Shown: positions 1 through 8,147 of the stretch, in pieces
Position numbering within the stretch: position 1 is the stretch's first letter
Layout: the number at the start of each line of letters is the position of its first letter
Source: Stenotrophomonas sp. 169
Lineage (GTDB): Bacteria > Pseudomonadota > Gammaproteobacteria > Xanthomonadales > Xanthomonadaceae
Assembly (NCBI RefSeq): GCF_014621775.1
Contig: NZ_CP061204.1
Coordinates: 3,678,501 to 3,742,500, forward strand
Length of the DNA stretch: 64,000 bases
Reading direction: 5' to 3'
Made by a program: the position numbers and the translations under genes
Notes under the pieces: generated by a model
What the model saw: the letters and a program-made list of their open reading frames with translations, nothing else
What the model was told of the DNA's origin: nothing
Databases searched by the model: none

Positions 1-595
1 GCGGTGTCGAGCATCTATCTCTCGTGTGGACTGCTAGAGATAGCGTATCCCTCAGACAGATGCCTCCCGAAAGCCGCCGCCGGGCAAGGTGTCCGCTTTC
101 GGCCAGGAGCAGTCGTCGCGAAGCGTAAGCCGAAGGTGGGCCTAGTCGAGCTTTGTCGAGGAAGCCAGATCACCCTTTGTTGACACTTCAGTAAAGGCAG
201 TCTCGGCTCCAGCCGGTAATGGCACTCGCATCCCGAACCTAAGTTGCCTCTAGTTCGCTAAATATCTGGAGCGGAATCCGCACCAGTAGCAAATTGCAAA
301 GCGAGCACCCGCTGCTTCCGGATGAGCTTGCACGTACGCCCTGCGCGCCGCCGAAATCTCGGGGGCGGCGCGCGATGAGTGGAGCGATCTGGCGCGTCCG
401 CGGCAGACGCAAGGCCCTCTCGATTAGCGAGGGCCCGGCCTCGGGTCGATCGATACCGAGAAGCCCCGTAACGGAGCGTCGAGCGGCCCACCGAGCGCTA
501 GCAGACGCTCCATTGCTTGGTCGTCGCCGGTACGGCGTGAACCGGCATCCGATCGTCAAGGGCGCGGACGGGGCGATGCCGCCCGCGCAATGGCG
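1..595. other. No supported gene in first 595 bases
   Basis: Several short open frames exist on both strands here, but none shows a recognisable domain, a convincing ribosome binding site or a protein-like composition. The stretch ends at the stop codon of the leftward CPBP protease gene. It may be decayed accessory DNA; I see nothing in it that I can name. Confidence 0.5.
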
Positions 596-1507
596 TTACC
601 TGCTGGTCGGCGAGAAGTTCTGAGCTCCGCGCGTCTTTCGCCACTGGATCCACGCGATCGCGGCGACGAAGAAGACGCTGCACAGGTAACTGCCTTCCGG
701 CCCTTGGGCGCCACCGGTCAGGGTGTCGAGGCCTTGCGGGCGCAGCGCCACCAGCAGCGCCGGCAAGTGCGCATCGATGCCGGTGACGGGCAGTTCGAAG
801 CCGGTCGCGAGCAACCAGTTCCATCCCGCGTGCCAGCCCATCACGCCCCAGATATTGCCGGTCCGCAGCGCCCAGGCGCAGGCGAACAGCGAGAGCAGGA
901 ACGTGCCGAGCATGACCCGAGGCGGCTGGTGCGGACTGAAATGCAGGAAGCAGAAAACGAGCGACACCAGCAGCACTGCCACCGCGACATTGGTCTTGCG
1001 CGCCACCACCGACAGCATCCAGCCGCGGAAGATGACTTCCTCCACGCTCGCCTGGAACATGAAACTCAATAGGAGCAGACCGATGTGCAGCAGACTGACG
1101 GGCGACCGCCAGGCCTGCCCCAAGCCCGCCGCCTGCATGCTGCCAGCCATCCAGATCGCGACTACGACCAGCGCGGTCGTGCCGATTCCAAAGGCCAGTC
1201 CGCGCAGGAACGTTTTCAGCGGCGCCGGACCGGTCAGCCCGATACTCGCCAGCGAGCGCCCTTCGACGAAGCGTACCCAGGCGAGCACGGCCGCCAGCGT
1301 CGGCGCGACGCCGATCCACAGCAGCGCATACAAGCCAGCGAGGCCGATCGGATCGCCGCGCGGCGTCGACCAATGCTGCGACTGCATCCACCCGTCCAGC
1401 GCGATCACCGGTACCGCGTTGAACAGGATCATCAGGATCGGCGTCAGCCAGGCCCAGGGCAGCCAGCCGCGCGCCGGATCGGGCGAATACAGGGCAACGG
1501 GGGTCAT
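596..1507 (-). CDS. CPBP family intramembrane glutamic endopeptidase
   Basis: The 303-residue product is a polytopic membrane protein of the CPBP (CAAX protease/bacteriocin-processing, Abi) family. The three signature motifs are present in order: EEVIFRGW at about residues 156-163 (the catalytic glutamate pair), FLHF at about 187-190 and WHAGWN at about 225-230. Hydrophobic segments surround them. Family members cleave substrates inside the membrane and take part in prenyl-protein processing or bacteriocin self-immunity; the substrate here cannot be told. The start at 1507 is chosen because GGAG lies six bases upstream; ATG at 1519 and a longer frame reaching 1588 are alternatives. It stands alone, next to broken transposon DNA. 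Confidence 0.85.
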   Translation of the reverse strand: MTPVALYSPDPARGWLPWAWLTPILMILFNAVPVIALDGWMQSQHWSTPRGDPIGLAGLYALLWIGVAPTLAAVLAWVRFVEGRSLASIGLTGPAPLKTFLRGLAFGIGTTALVVVAIWMAGSMQAAGLGQAWRSPVSLLHIGLLLLSFMFQASVEEVIFRGWMLSVVARKTNVAVAVLLVSLVFCFLHFSPHQPPRVMLGTFLLSLFACAWALRTGNIWGVMGWHAGWNWLLATGFELPVTGIDAHLPALLVALRPQGLDTLTGGAQGPEGSYLCSVFFVAAIAWIQWRKTRGAQNFSPTSR

Positions 1508-1721
1508 GCGGGGCTCCATGTCGAGGTGATCGCCGCTGCAAGTTGCCGTCCGCACGGGGGCGTAGCAACCCGTTTGCGACCAAGCCACAGAAGCCGCCGA
1601 TGAATCACCCGGATCGCCGACGAAATGACGCTGAGTCGTCGCCCGTGGTGTCCGCTTTGGGTGGCGGTTTCATATGTTCGATGAAACACAGACAGCTGCC
1701 CAAGCAACAGGAGTGTTGCGA

Positions 1722-1985
1722 ATGAAGCGAACGACAAGGATTCAGTACACCGACAGCCACAAAGCCCTGATGTGGGACCGCTGGCGGCAGGGCGAGTCGT
1801 TGCACCAGATTGCGAGGCTGTTCGATCGGCATCACTCATCCGTGCTACGGGTTCTCGCCGAGACTGGCGGGATCCGGCCGCCGGTCCGTCGACGATCCCC
1901 GCGGGCGCTTAGTCTGGTTGAGCGCGAAGACGTATCCCGGGCGCTGGTTGCCGGCCATACGATCCGCTCGATCGCATCCCTGTTC
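1722..1985 (+). pseudogene. IS30-family transposase, N-terminal fragment
   Basis: Starting at ATG 1722 about 85 residues match the helix-turn-helix part of IS30-family transposases: a DNA-binding segment containing GESLHQIARLFDRHHSSV is followed by LSLVEREDVSRALVAGHTIRSIA. After about base 1985 the similarity stops, and the opposite strand encodes the start of a LysR-type protein. The DDE catalytic part is missing. The frame stays open to 2219 only by running antisense through the LysR fragment. I read it as a transposase truncated by deletion or recombination. Confidence 0.7.
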
Positions 1986-2138
1986 CAACTGACTGACGGC
2001 GAGCGCCACCGTGGACGTAGCGATGGCGCGCTGGCGCGCGACAGCGGAGAAGCTGCCGGCATCAGGGACATCCAGCAGCAGGTGCAGCGCGTCGATCCTG
2101 TCAAGGTCTGTCCTCTCAAGGCCTTCATGGCCCGCCAC
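1983..2138 (-). pseudogene. LysR-type regulator, N-terminal fragment
   Basis: About 50 codons encode the winged helix-turn-helix of a LysR-type regulator: RIDALHLLLDVPDAGSFSAV followed by ARQRAIATSTVALAVSQLEQ. The match ends abruptly near base 1983, where the IS30-derived sequence begins. The usual start codon just before DRID is absent; the frame opens at a GTG at 2138. The effector-binding domain is missing, so the fragment cannot work as a regulator. Confidence 0.65.
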
Positions 2139-2340
2139 GCCCAGGTGGGCGGCTGCGCGCAGCGTGTCATCGGTGATCCCCCGTTACTGCGGGCCCTGCT
2201 CTGCCGCCGGGCGCAGTAGACGCACAACACTACGAGTGTGCGGCTCAGCATGAGAATCGAGCGCATCGCCCTGCGTGTACAAACTCACTTGGAATGAGTC
2301 ACTGGCGCGAATGGCCTCTGCAGGAAAGTTGGCGCCCGCT

Positions 2341-2829
2341 TCAGTCCTCAATCGTTACGCCTTCCAACACACCGAATCTACCCGAATCAATAGGATCCAC
2401 GCGGGAGTTTCGAACCCCGTCCTCTATTCGATAAAAGAAGCCGGTGACCCGAACAAATCTAGCACTCCCAGACAAACCCGAGAGCGAACGATCCTCAGAC
2501 CGCACATTCTTCTCCGGGTAGATGACCATCGAGCTAGCCGTATCCCTCAAACCCATCGCATCCTCCGACGGGAAGACAAGTACAACATCGTTTATCTGGT
2601 CCACCCACGCTCCAAACGATACCTTCATCCCTTCATATCGCTCTGGCGCCGCAAGAACGCTTGAAATTGAAGTCATGCAGGTTGGAGGCGCATCGCCGTT
2701 GCCGCGCATCTTGCAGGCTCCAGGCACTCGACCCTGCGCCTGAGATTCCGAGGGGCGCTCACAGCCGGAAAGCACCGACAGGGCCAACGCCACTACCACC
2801 GTGATTGCACCCAAATGAGCATTCATCAT
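2341..2829 (-). CDS. Putative lipoprotein of unknown function
   Basis: The 162-residue product starts with a hydrophobic signal sequence that ends in a lipobox (VLSGC, Cys23), so it is probably lipidated and anchored in the outer or inner membrane. The mature part has a segment like small OB-fold or periplasmic proteins (APERYEGMKVSFGAWVDQI), but I do not recognise a named family. It overlaps the preceding short gene by ATGA at 2826-2829, which suggests translational coupling. Codon use is less GC-biased than in the core genes of this window, which fits horizontally acquired DNA. Confidence 0.6.
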   Translation of the reverse strand: MMNAHLGAITVVVALALSVLSGCERPSESQAQGRVPGACKMRGNGDAPPTCMTSISSVLAAPERYEGMKVSFGAWVDQINDVVLVFPSEDAMGLRDTASSMVIYPEKNVRSEDRSLSGLSGSARFVRVTGFFYRIEDGVRNSRVDPIDSGRFGVLEGVTIED

Positions 2830-3113
2830 TTCAGCTCGAGAAAATAGTTCTCAGCGGGTAGGTATGCACTTTCATCCGAACCCGCGGCTCTCACCGCCTT
2901 GCTCATCCCATTGAAGTCAAACCCCATGACAGAACCACTCGGCGTGGCCACGTAGCTGTTTACACCCGCAGATTTCGCCAGCTCAAGGTCGCCTCGGTAA
3001 AGGCTACCCTCCCATCGCTTCCCACCGTAGCAGTATCCCCGCTGATCCAGCGCAGGACGCGAGACCTCAAGGGGGTCCAACTGTTGCTGTGGGCATGCGG
3101 AGCTAGAAAGCAC
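2826..3113 (-). pseudogene. Hypothetical protein, probably N-terminally truncated
   Basis: The 95-residue frame runs from a GTG at 3113 into the following lipoprotein gene with an ATGA overlap. The C-terminal part (VNSYVATPSGSVMGFDFNGM and the end PAENYFLELK) looks protein-like. The N-terminus begins with LSSSAC, which could be the end of a signal peptide whose beginning was lost: an in-frame stop lies four codons upstream (3123-3125). The function is unknown. It probably formed a two-gene unit with the lipoprotein gene before an adjacent rearrangement. Confidence 0.4.
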
Positions 3114-3280
3114 CGTGCGTACCTAGGCATCAAGGCAGAGGGTGCTCTAGGGAAGGCCTGAGCAGATCACCCGCACTGCTGGATTCATGAGCCGAGTGAC
3201 CTCCGCCCCCTGTCTGAGCAGCGGATATTGTTTAAAAAAAACGGGGTTTTGAAGGTACCGTCGGGCGTCCCCAGACGCAA

Positions 3281-3427
3281 TTATCCTGTCGCCGGCAGAA
3301 ACTGCCGGCGTGTCATCCACAGATGGGACAGCGCAAACAGGGTCAACACCTGTGCGCTGTTCTTGGCCAGGCCTCGGTAGCGCACCTTGGTGTAGCCAAA
3401 CAGGCGCTTGATGACGCGGAAGGGATG
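3281..3427 (-). pseudogene. IS5-family transposase, C-terminal piece
   Basis: Read leftward from 3427 this encodes PFRVIKRLFGYTKVRYRGLA and then KNSAQVLTLFALSHLWMTRR up to a TAA at 3281-3283. This is the typical end of IS5-family (IS1478-like) transposases. It continues in frame from the middle piece ending at 4687 if the IS3 element and one copy of its three-base target duplication are removed, so both pieces belong to one gene. Confidence 0.8.
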
Positions 3428-3493
3428 TGATCCAGCCCCTGTTTCATGGACACCCGGTTAAGTGATTTGATATCACAACTTGAAGGTGCCCAG

Positions 3494-3814
3494 ATGATCA
3501 AGAAGACGACCAAGAAGAGTGCTCAGAAGCCCGCGCCGCCGACGACCCGTAAACGCTATGGCGAGGAGTTCAAGGTGCAGGCGCTGGAGCGTGCTCGGCG
3601 CGATGGTGTAGCCCAGGCTGCGCAGGACCTCGGCCTGCAGGCTCAGCAGCTCTACACGTGGCGAGCCCGCGCACAGGAGAGGGATTCGCTCAGCGAGGAG
3701 CAACGCACGGCCCAGGCGGACCTGGCCAAGCTCAAGCGCGAAGTGGCGCGGTTGTCCGAAGAGAACGACTTCCTAAAAAAAGTGGCGGCGCACTTCGCCA
3801 AGGGTTCCAAGTGA
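3494..3814 (+). CDS. IS3-family transposase OrfA
   Basis: The 106-residue product starts with a lysine-rich stretch and carries the helix-turn-helix of IS3 OrfA proteins (RYGEEFKVQALERARRDGVA, then LGLQAQQLYTWRARAQ). A leucine-zipper-like segment follows (LAKLKREVARLSEENDFLKK). Near its end the run of seven A at 3775-3781 followed by G is a classical site for -1 ribosomal frameshifting, which would make the OrfAB fusion transposase. A longer frame opens at 3446, but its first 16 codons lie in the terminal repeat region, so ATG 3494 is preferred. Confidence 0.85.
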   Translation: MIKKTTKKSAQKPAPPTTRKRYGEEFKVQALERARRDGVAQAAQDLGLQAQQLYTWRARAQERDSLSEEQRTAQADLAKLKREVARLSEENDFLKKVAAHFAKGSK

Positions 3815-4656
3815 AGTGCGCCGTGATCGCTGAGCACGTTGGTGAGCACACGGTATCTCTGATGTGTCGTGTGCTTGCGATTTCCCGAACCGGCTTCCAC
3901 GCATGGCATCGCCGCAAGCCCTCGGCCAGAGCACAGCGGCAGTCAGAACTGGATGTCCAAGTGCAGGGTGCATTCGTGACAGCCAGACGCCGCGAAGGCG
4001 CGCAGCGGTTGAGTCGAAGGCTCCGCCGCGGGCGCCGTCAGGTCGCCGAAAGTCTGCACCGGCAAGGTCTGCGCGCCAAGGCAGCACGTCGATACAAGGC
4101 AACGACCAACTCTCGGCACAATCTTCCGGTGGCTGAAAACCTGCTCAATCAGAACTTCCGCACCGAGCGGCCAAACCAGGCCTGGGTCAGCGACATCACC
4201 TATATTCAGACCGAGGAGGGCTGGATGTACTTGGCTGTGGTGCTGGACCTTTACTCCCGCAAAGTCGTAGGTTGGGCGATGGACAGTCGCATGACCGCGA
4301 CGCTGGTGTGCGACGCCCTGCTGATGGCTCTTTTCCGGCGCAAGTTCCCACGTGGTGTGATCGTACATAGCGACCGCGGCTCGCAGTACTGCTCAAAAGA
4401 GCATCGGAGCTTGCTGGAGAACTACGGGTTGGTGCCCAGCATGAGCGCCAAGGGAAATTGCTATGACAACGCCGCGATGGAGAGTTGGAACCACAGCCTG
4501 AAAGTGGAGGCCATCCACGGCGAGCGCTTCGCCACACGCGAGCAAGCCAAAGCCGAGGTGTTTGACTACATCGAGGTCTACTACAATCGATCACGCCTGC
4601 ACTCGACCTTGGGCTACGTCAGCCCGGATCAGTTCGAGCTTGAAAATATAGCTTAA
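3778..4656 (+). CDS. IS3-family transposase OrfB (DDE integrase core)
   Basis: This is the catalytic half of the transposase, probably made as an OrfAB fusion by -1 slippage at the A7G run. The integrase-core signatures are visible: WVSDITYI (first Asp), VHSDRGSQY (second Asp) and AAMESWNHSLK (the Glu), with the typical end HSTLGYVSPDQFE. The segment GAQRLSRRLRRGRRQVAESL appears a few residues shorter than I expect for this group, which could mean a small in-frame deletion; this is from memory of relatives. The start given is the frameshift point, because no independent start codon with a ribosome binding site is obvious. Confidence 0.85.
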   Translation, partial: KSGGALRQGFQVKCAVIAEHVGEHTVSLMCRVLAISRTGFHAWHRRKPSARAQRQSELDVQVQGAFVTARRREGAQRLSRRLRRGRRQVAESLHRQGLRAKAARRYKATTNSRHNLPVAENLLNQNFRTERPNQAWVSDITYIQTEEGWMYLAVVLDLYSRKVVGWAMDSRMTATLVCDALLMALFRRKFPRGVIVHSDRGSQYCSKEHRSLLENYGLVPSMSAKGNCYDNAAMESWNHSLKVEAIHGERFATREQAKAEVFDYIEVYYNRSRLHSTLGYVSPDQFELENIA

Positions 4657-4683
4657 CCCCGTGTCCATGATTCGGGGGCTAGA

Positions 4684-5045
4684 TCAATGCTCCACCTTCG
4701 CCCGCATGCTGGCCTTGCAACGCTCCCAGCGCTCGTGCTGTTGGCGATCGCGCGCGTCCTTGATCCCCTTCACCTTGCCGCGCTTCTTCGCAATCAGGAA
4801 GGCTTCCTTGGAGTCCTGAAGCTCGGGCCGCGACTCCGCCCCGGTATAGCCACTATCGCCCAGCACGCAGCCCTCCTTCCCGTGCAGAAGCTCGTGCGTG
4901 ACCGTGACGTCGCCGACATTGGCAGCCGTGCATGTCACATGGTGCACAAGGCCTAGGCTCGCTCAGCGCCAGCAGACGCTTCGAGGGCACTACGTGATCC
5001 ATTTCATTGAGGAACAACTCGCGGCGCGTCTTCTTGCGCTGGCCC
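4684..5045 (-). pseudogene. IS5-family transposase, N-terminal and middle pieces
   Basis: Near 5030-4960 one frame encodes RKKTRRELFLNEMDHVVP and KRLLALSEP, the start of IS5-family transposases. The sequence then jumps to VHHVTCTAANVGDVTVTHEL and LGDSGYTGAESRPELQ in another frame, the catalytic middle of the protein. The residues between are deleted, with a frame change. It ends at the IS3 insertion point. It cannot encode a working transposase. Confidence 0.75.
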
Positions 5046-5050
5046 GCCCA

Positions 5051-5512
5051 TCACCTGCTTGGCGGCTGCATGAACTCGATTGTGATGTGATCGGGGCCGG
5101 AGACGTAGGCCGCTAGTGTCCCCTTGCGTGGACCGCCTGGAATGGGTTGTGGACTGCCCTTCGCCTTCCATCCCGCAGCCTCTACACGGGCGATGGCGGA
5201 GTGAATATCCTCCACGGTCAAAGCCAGGTGTGCAGCTCCGATCGCACCGGCACTCTCCGGCGCGGCTCCATGCTGGCGACCTCCAGAGTACTGCAGCAGC
5301 TCAACCATGAAACCATTCGGCGCCAAGACGATTGCCGTGCGCACGTTCGGATCATCAACGCCTGTAACCTGATACAGGAAATCGCCTCCCATCTCCGATT
5401 GGCGTTGCAGCTCGAAACCCAGCGCCTGGGTCCAAAAGTGGATGGATTCGTCCAAGGAGGAAACCGTAAAGCCGGCGTGATCAACGCCAACGCGGTGCGT
5501 CGTCTTAGTCAT
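5051..5512 (-). CDS. VOC (glyoxalase/dioxygenase fold) family protein
   Basis: The 153-residue product has the paired beta-alpha-beta-beta-beta modules of the vicinal oxygen chelate superfamily: the first begins VDHAGFTVSSLDESIHFWTQ and the second AAHLALTVEDIHSAIARVEA. Candidate metal ligands are His13 of VDHAGF, a Glu in FMVELLQYS, the His of AAHLAL and the final Glu in ITIEFMQPP. The superfamily includes glyoxalase I, methylmalonyl-CoA epimerase, extradiol dioxygenases and resistance proteins; the substrate cannot be inferred. The length is normal, but the stop codon lies exactly where the IS5 remnant begins, so the last few residues may come from the junction. Confidence 0.8.
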   Translation of the reverse strand: MTKTTHRVGVDHAGFTVSSLDESIHFWTQALGFELQRQSEMGGDFLYQVTGVDDPNVRTAIVLAPNGFMVELLQYSGGRQHGAAPESAGAIGAAHLALTVEDIHSAIARVEAAGWKAKGSPQPIPGGPRKGTLAAYVSGPDHITIEFMQPPSR

Positions 5513-5599
5513 GGCTGCATGATCATAGGGGCCGACTCGGCATGTAGGCCGTCTTTGGGGATAGTGGTTTCATCAGGAAATCTAGGTGGCGCGGCTTGT

Positions 5600-5797
5600 T
5601 CGGTCAAGCGAATGCGCAATGGCGGCCTCGGCACCTTCTCCATCATCACCGGCGACAGCAGCGGCGTGTCAGCCGATATCCACGACCGGATGCCGGTTTG
5701 GCTGCAGCCTGGCCAGGTCGACGACTGGATGGCCGCCGAGCCCGACGGCGCCATGGCGATGCTGCTGGTCAGTAAGCGTTCAGCAAACTCACATTGA
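5600..5797 (+). pseudogene. SRAP (YedK/HMCES-like) protein, C-terminal fragment
   Basis: About 60 codons match the C-terminal part of SOS-response-associated peptidase (SRAP) proteins, which crosslink to abasic sites in single-stranded DNA. The recognisable part is TFSIITGDSSGVSADIHDRM followed by PVWLQPGQVDDWM. The N-terminal catalytic cysteine region is missing, and the end (LLVSKRSANSH) departs from the family where Ala-Val-Asn-Ser is expected. It overlaps the 3' end of the LysR-type gene on the other strand. It is a remnant. Confidence 0.7.
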
Positions 5798-6709
5798 ATT
5801 GGATGTGATTTCGAGCATTTCAGCCCCACTCACCTTAAAATCTTCCACAGTCCGTAAGAAAACTTCGAGAGATCGAGAAATAAATTTTTCGCGGTGATGC
5901 ACGATGTGGAGCTGTCGCTTATGAGGCGGCAGATCATGGTTCAACAACCTCAGCTTACCTTCCGCGATTGCATCGCTCACTACCCAGTAAGACAAACAGC
6001 TGATTCCGATTCCGGAAACGACCATTCGCTTGATGGCTTCGGAGCTACCGATCCGGCGAGCGTCGCTCCAGTCGCCAAGGTAGGGAAGTAGCCATTGAAG
6101 CACCTCATCAGCAGTTCCTGAGCCGTCCTCGCGAATCAGCCAAGTAGCGGCATTGAGATCGCCTGAAGTCAGCTTTTCCTGAGCGGCAAGGGGATGATTT
6201 GAGGCTGCGATGATCACCAGTTCGTCCTCAAACCATGGACGAATCGTCAGATCGGGTTGGCGGCACGGCCCCTCAATCAGGCCGATATCAATCGAAAGCT
6301 GTGCGGCTTGCTTGGCGATATCTGCACTGTTGCCCATGATGACATCGACTTGAATGCCCGGCGCTCGCGCAGCCAAACGTTCGATCAGCAGGGGCATGAT
6401 GTAATTGCCAATTGTAGTGCTGCAACCGATCCTCATCCGAGCCGTCGTGTCCGTTTGAAAACCTTCTTCAATTTGAGCCGCCGCTTCAAGCAGCCGGATG
6501 GCCTGAGGTAGAAGCGTTTGACCATTGTCATTCAGCACGAGGCGTCTGCCGACCCGATCAAATAACTGGATGCACAGTGCGCCTTCCAATTCCTGGAGGG
6601 CTGCGCTCGTAGCTGACTGGGACAAAGCCAGTGACAGACTCGCCCGGGTCGTCGAGCCGAGTTGAGCGATGCTTCGAAAAATGTCGAGCTGGCGGAGAGT
6701 CAGCTTCAC
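5789..6709 (-). CDS. LysR-type transcriptional regulator, YeiE-like
   Basis: The 306-residue protein has an N-terminal winged helix-turn-helix (residues 1-60, beginning MKLTLRQLDIF, with STTRASLSLALSQSATSAAL) and a LysR effector-binding domain. Several segments closely resemble E. coli YeiE as I recall it: STTIGNYIMPLLI, IGLIEGPC, GSSEAIKRMV and GISCLS. YeiE responds to sulfite. The gene is divergent from a TDT-family transporter with about 110 bases between the start codons, the classical layout for a LysR regulator and its target. I infer that it controls that transporter, with sulfite or a related anion as the likely signal. Confidence 0.85.
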   Translation of the reverse strand: MKLTLRQLDIFRSIAQLGSTTRASLSLALSQSATSAALQELEGALCIQLFDRVGRRLVLNDNGQTLLPQAIRLLEAAAQIEEGFQTDTTARMRIGCSTTIGNYIMPLLIERLAARAPGIQVDVIMGNSADIAKQAAQLSIDIGLIEGPCRQPDLTIRPWFEDELVIIAASNHPLAAQEKLTSGDLNAATWLIREDGSGTADEVLQWLLPYLGDWSDARRIGSSEAIKRMVVSGIGISCLSYWVVSDAIAEGKLRLLNHDLPPHKRQLHIVHHREKFISRSLEVFLRTVEDFKVSGAEMLEITSNSM

Positions 6710-6819
6710 GAACTTACCTATTAAGTGGGTATGACATAGAGAAATTACCCGTTTTCCTAGATGAATTCACCCCGCTATTCTGTAGGCACTGCTCCGATGA
6801 AGTACGCCGTGGAGGCACC

Positions 6820-7992
6820 ATGCGAGACATCAGCTTGTCAAAAGTTATGCAAGGAGGGCAGCCGCTGTCGGCGCTCTCAAATCCAAGGGAAGCTATCCGG
6901 CAGTTCACCCCGAACTGGTTCGCCGCCACGATGGGTACGGGCATCCTGGCCCTGGCGTTAGGACAGCTTCCAGGAGATATCGCGCTGCTGTCATACGCGG
7001 GAAAAGCTCTTTGGCTGTTCAACATTGTGCTTTTCAGTGCCTTTACGCTTATGTACGCGGCACGTTGGGTTTTCTTTTTCAACGAAGCCAAGCAAATCTT
7101 CGGTCATTCAACCGTCTCTATGTTTTTCGGCACGATCCCGATGGGGCTGGCAACCATCATCAACGGCTTGATGCAGTATGGCGTACCGACCTGGGGTGAT
7201 GCCCTAATACCATTAGCCCATGGCCTGTGGTGGTTAGATGTCGCCATGGCACTGGCTTGCGGTGTTCTCATTCCATTCATGATGTTCACGCGGCAAGAGC
7301 ACAGCATCGACCAGATGACTGCTGTGTGGTTACTTCCCGTTGTCGCTGCGGAAGTCGCTGCCGCCAGTGGTGGGGTGATCGCTCCACATTTGGCCGACGC
7401 GAGCGCGCAGTTCAATATGCTGATTACCAGCTACGTGCTGTGGGCCTACTCCGTCCCTGTAGCCTTGAGCATTCTGGTAATCCTGGTGCTACGCCTGGCG
7501 CTTCATAAACTGCCTCACAAGAGCATGGCTGCATCATCGTGGTTATCGCTAGGGCCTATTGGAACCGGAGCGCTGGGCATGCTGGTCATCGGCGGCGACG
7601 CCCCTGCCATCTTTGCCGCTCACGGCATGGCTAATGTTGGAGCCGTGGCAGCAGGGATTGGCCTAATCGCGGGCATTTTGTTCTGGGGCCTTGGCTTGTG
7701 GTGGATGCTCTTGGCACTGCTTATCACTGCTCGATATGCGAAAGGTGGTATTCCATTCAACCTAGGCTGGTGGGGCTTCACATTCCCTTTAGGCGTCTAC
7801 GCCGTGACCACCTTGAAATTGGGCGTGATCGTGGACTTGGCATTTTTCGACGTTCTGGGTGTGATTTTAGTGCTGGTGTTGGCGGTAATGTGGTTGGTGG
7901 TGGCGGCGAAGACCACCATAGGTGCTTACCGAGGGAATCTGTTCGTATCCCCCTGCATCGCTTCTCTCAAGGCAAAGCAGGCCCAGCGTTAA
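6820..7992 (+). CDS. TDT-family (TehA/SLAC1-like) anion transporter
   Basis: The 390-residue product is an integral membrane protein with about ten hydrophobic segments. The start of the fold, REAIRQFTPNWFAATMGTGI, is the hallmark of the tellurite-resistance/dicarboxylate transporter (TDT) family, which includes TehA, the malate carrier Mae1, the plant channel SLAC1 and the yeast sulfite pump Ssu1. ATG 6820 is chosen because GGAGG lies four bases upstream; an upstream in-frame extension to 6631 would run into the divergent regulator gene. The YeiE-like regulator next door points to sulfite export, but this is inference. Confidence 0.85.
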   Translation: MRDISLSKVMQGGQPLSALSNPREAIRQFTPNWFAATMGTGILALALGQLPGDIALLSYAGKALWLFNIVLFSAFTLMYAARWVFFFNEAKQIFGHSTVSMFFGTIPMGLATIINGLMQYGVPTWGDALIPLAHGLWWLDVAMALACGVLIPFMMFTRQEHSIDQMTAVWLLPVVAAEVAAASGGVIAPHLADASAQFNMLITSYVLWAYSVPVALSILVILVLRLALHKLPHKSMAASSWLSLGPIGTGALGMLVIGGDAPAIFAAHGMANVGAVAAGIGLIAGILFWGLGLWWMLLALLITARYAKGGIPFNLGWWGFTFPLGVYAVTTLKLGVIVDLAFFDVLGVILVLVLAVMWLVVAAKTTIGAYRGNLFVSPCIASLKAKQAQR

Positions 7993-8147
7993 GTAAAATC
8001 ATGTAGCCGCCTCGATGCCCGCGACAGCGTCGCAACGATAGCCTTGGCTGCGTTGGGATTTGTACACACTGAAAGCGAGCTCGGGTATGGCATTTCGAGC
8101 AGGCTCAGGTGACCGCCTGTTACTTCATGAATCGGGATCTGACTTGC

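Larger units (their letters stand above)
3428..4686 (+). mobile_element. Complete IS3-family insertion sequence, 1259 bp
   Basis: The element has imperfect terminal inverted repeats of about 28 bases: the left end begins TGATCCAGCCCC and the right end, read inward, begins TGATCTAGCCCC. It is flanked by a direct repeat of ATG (3425-3427 and 4687-4689), the three-base target duplication expected for this family. It carries two overlapping frames, orfA and orfB, joined by a slippery run of seven A followed by G. It sits inside an IS5-family transposase gene, which fixes its boundaries exactly. Confidence 0.92.
3235..5050 (-). mobile_element. IS5-family element remnant, deleted and split by an IS3 insertion
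   Basis: Three pieces of one leftward IS5-family transposase are visible: the N-terminus near 4955-5045, a middle part at 4687-4947 and the C-terminus at 3281-3427. The N-terminal piece is joined out of frame to the middle piece by an internal deletion, so the element was already dead. The C-terminal half was then split by an IS3-family insertion at 3428-4686. The outer end near 3235 is approximate, and the other end has merged with the stop region of the VOC-fold gene. Confidence 0.7.

Noticed and set aside
294..623. Small protein-coding gene overlapping the end of the CPBP gene
   Set aside because: Its Arg- and Pro-rich composition, lack of ribosome binding site and overlap with the protease gene argue against it.
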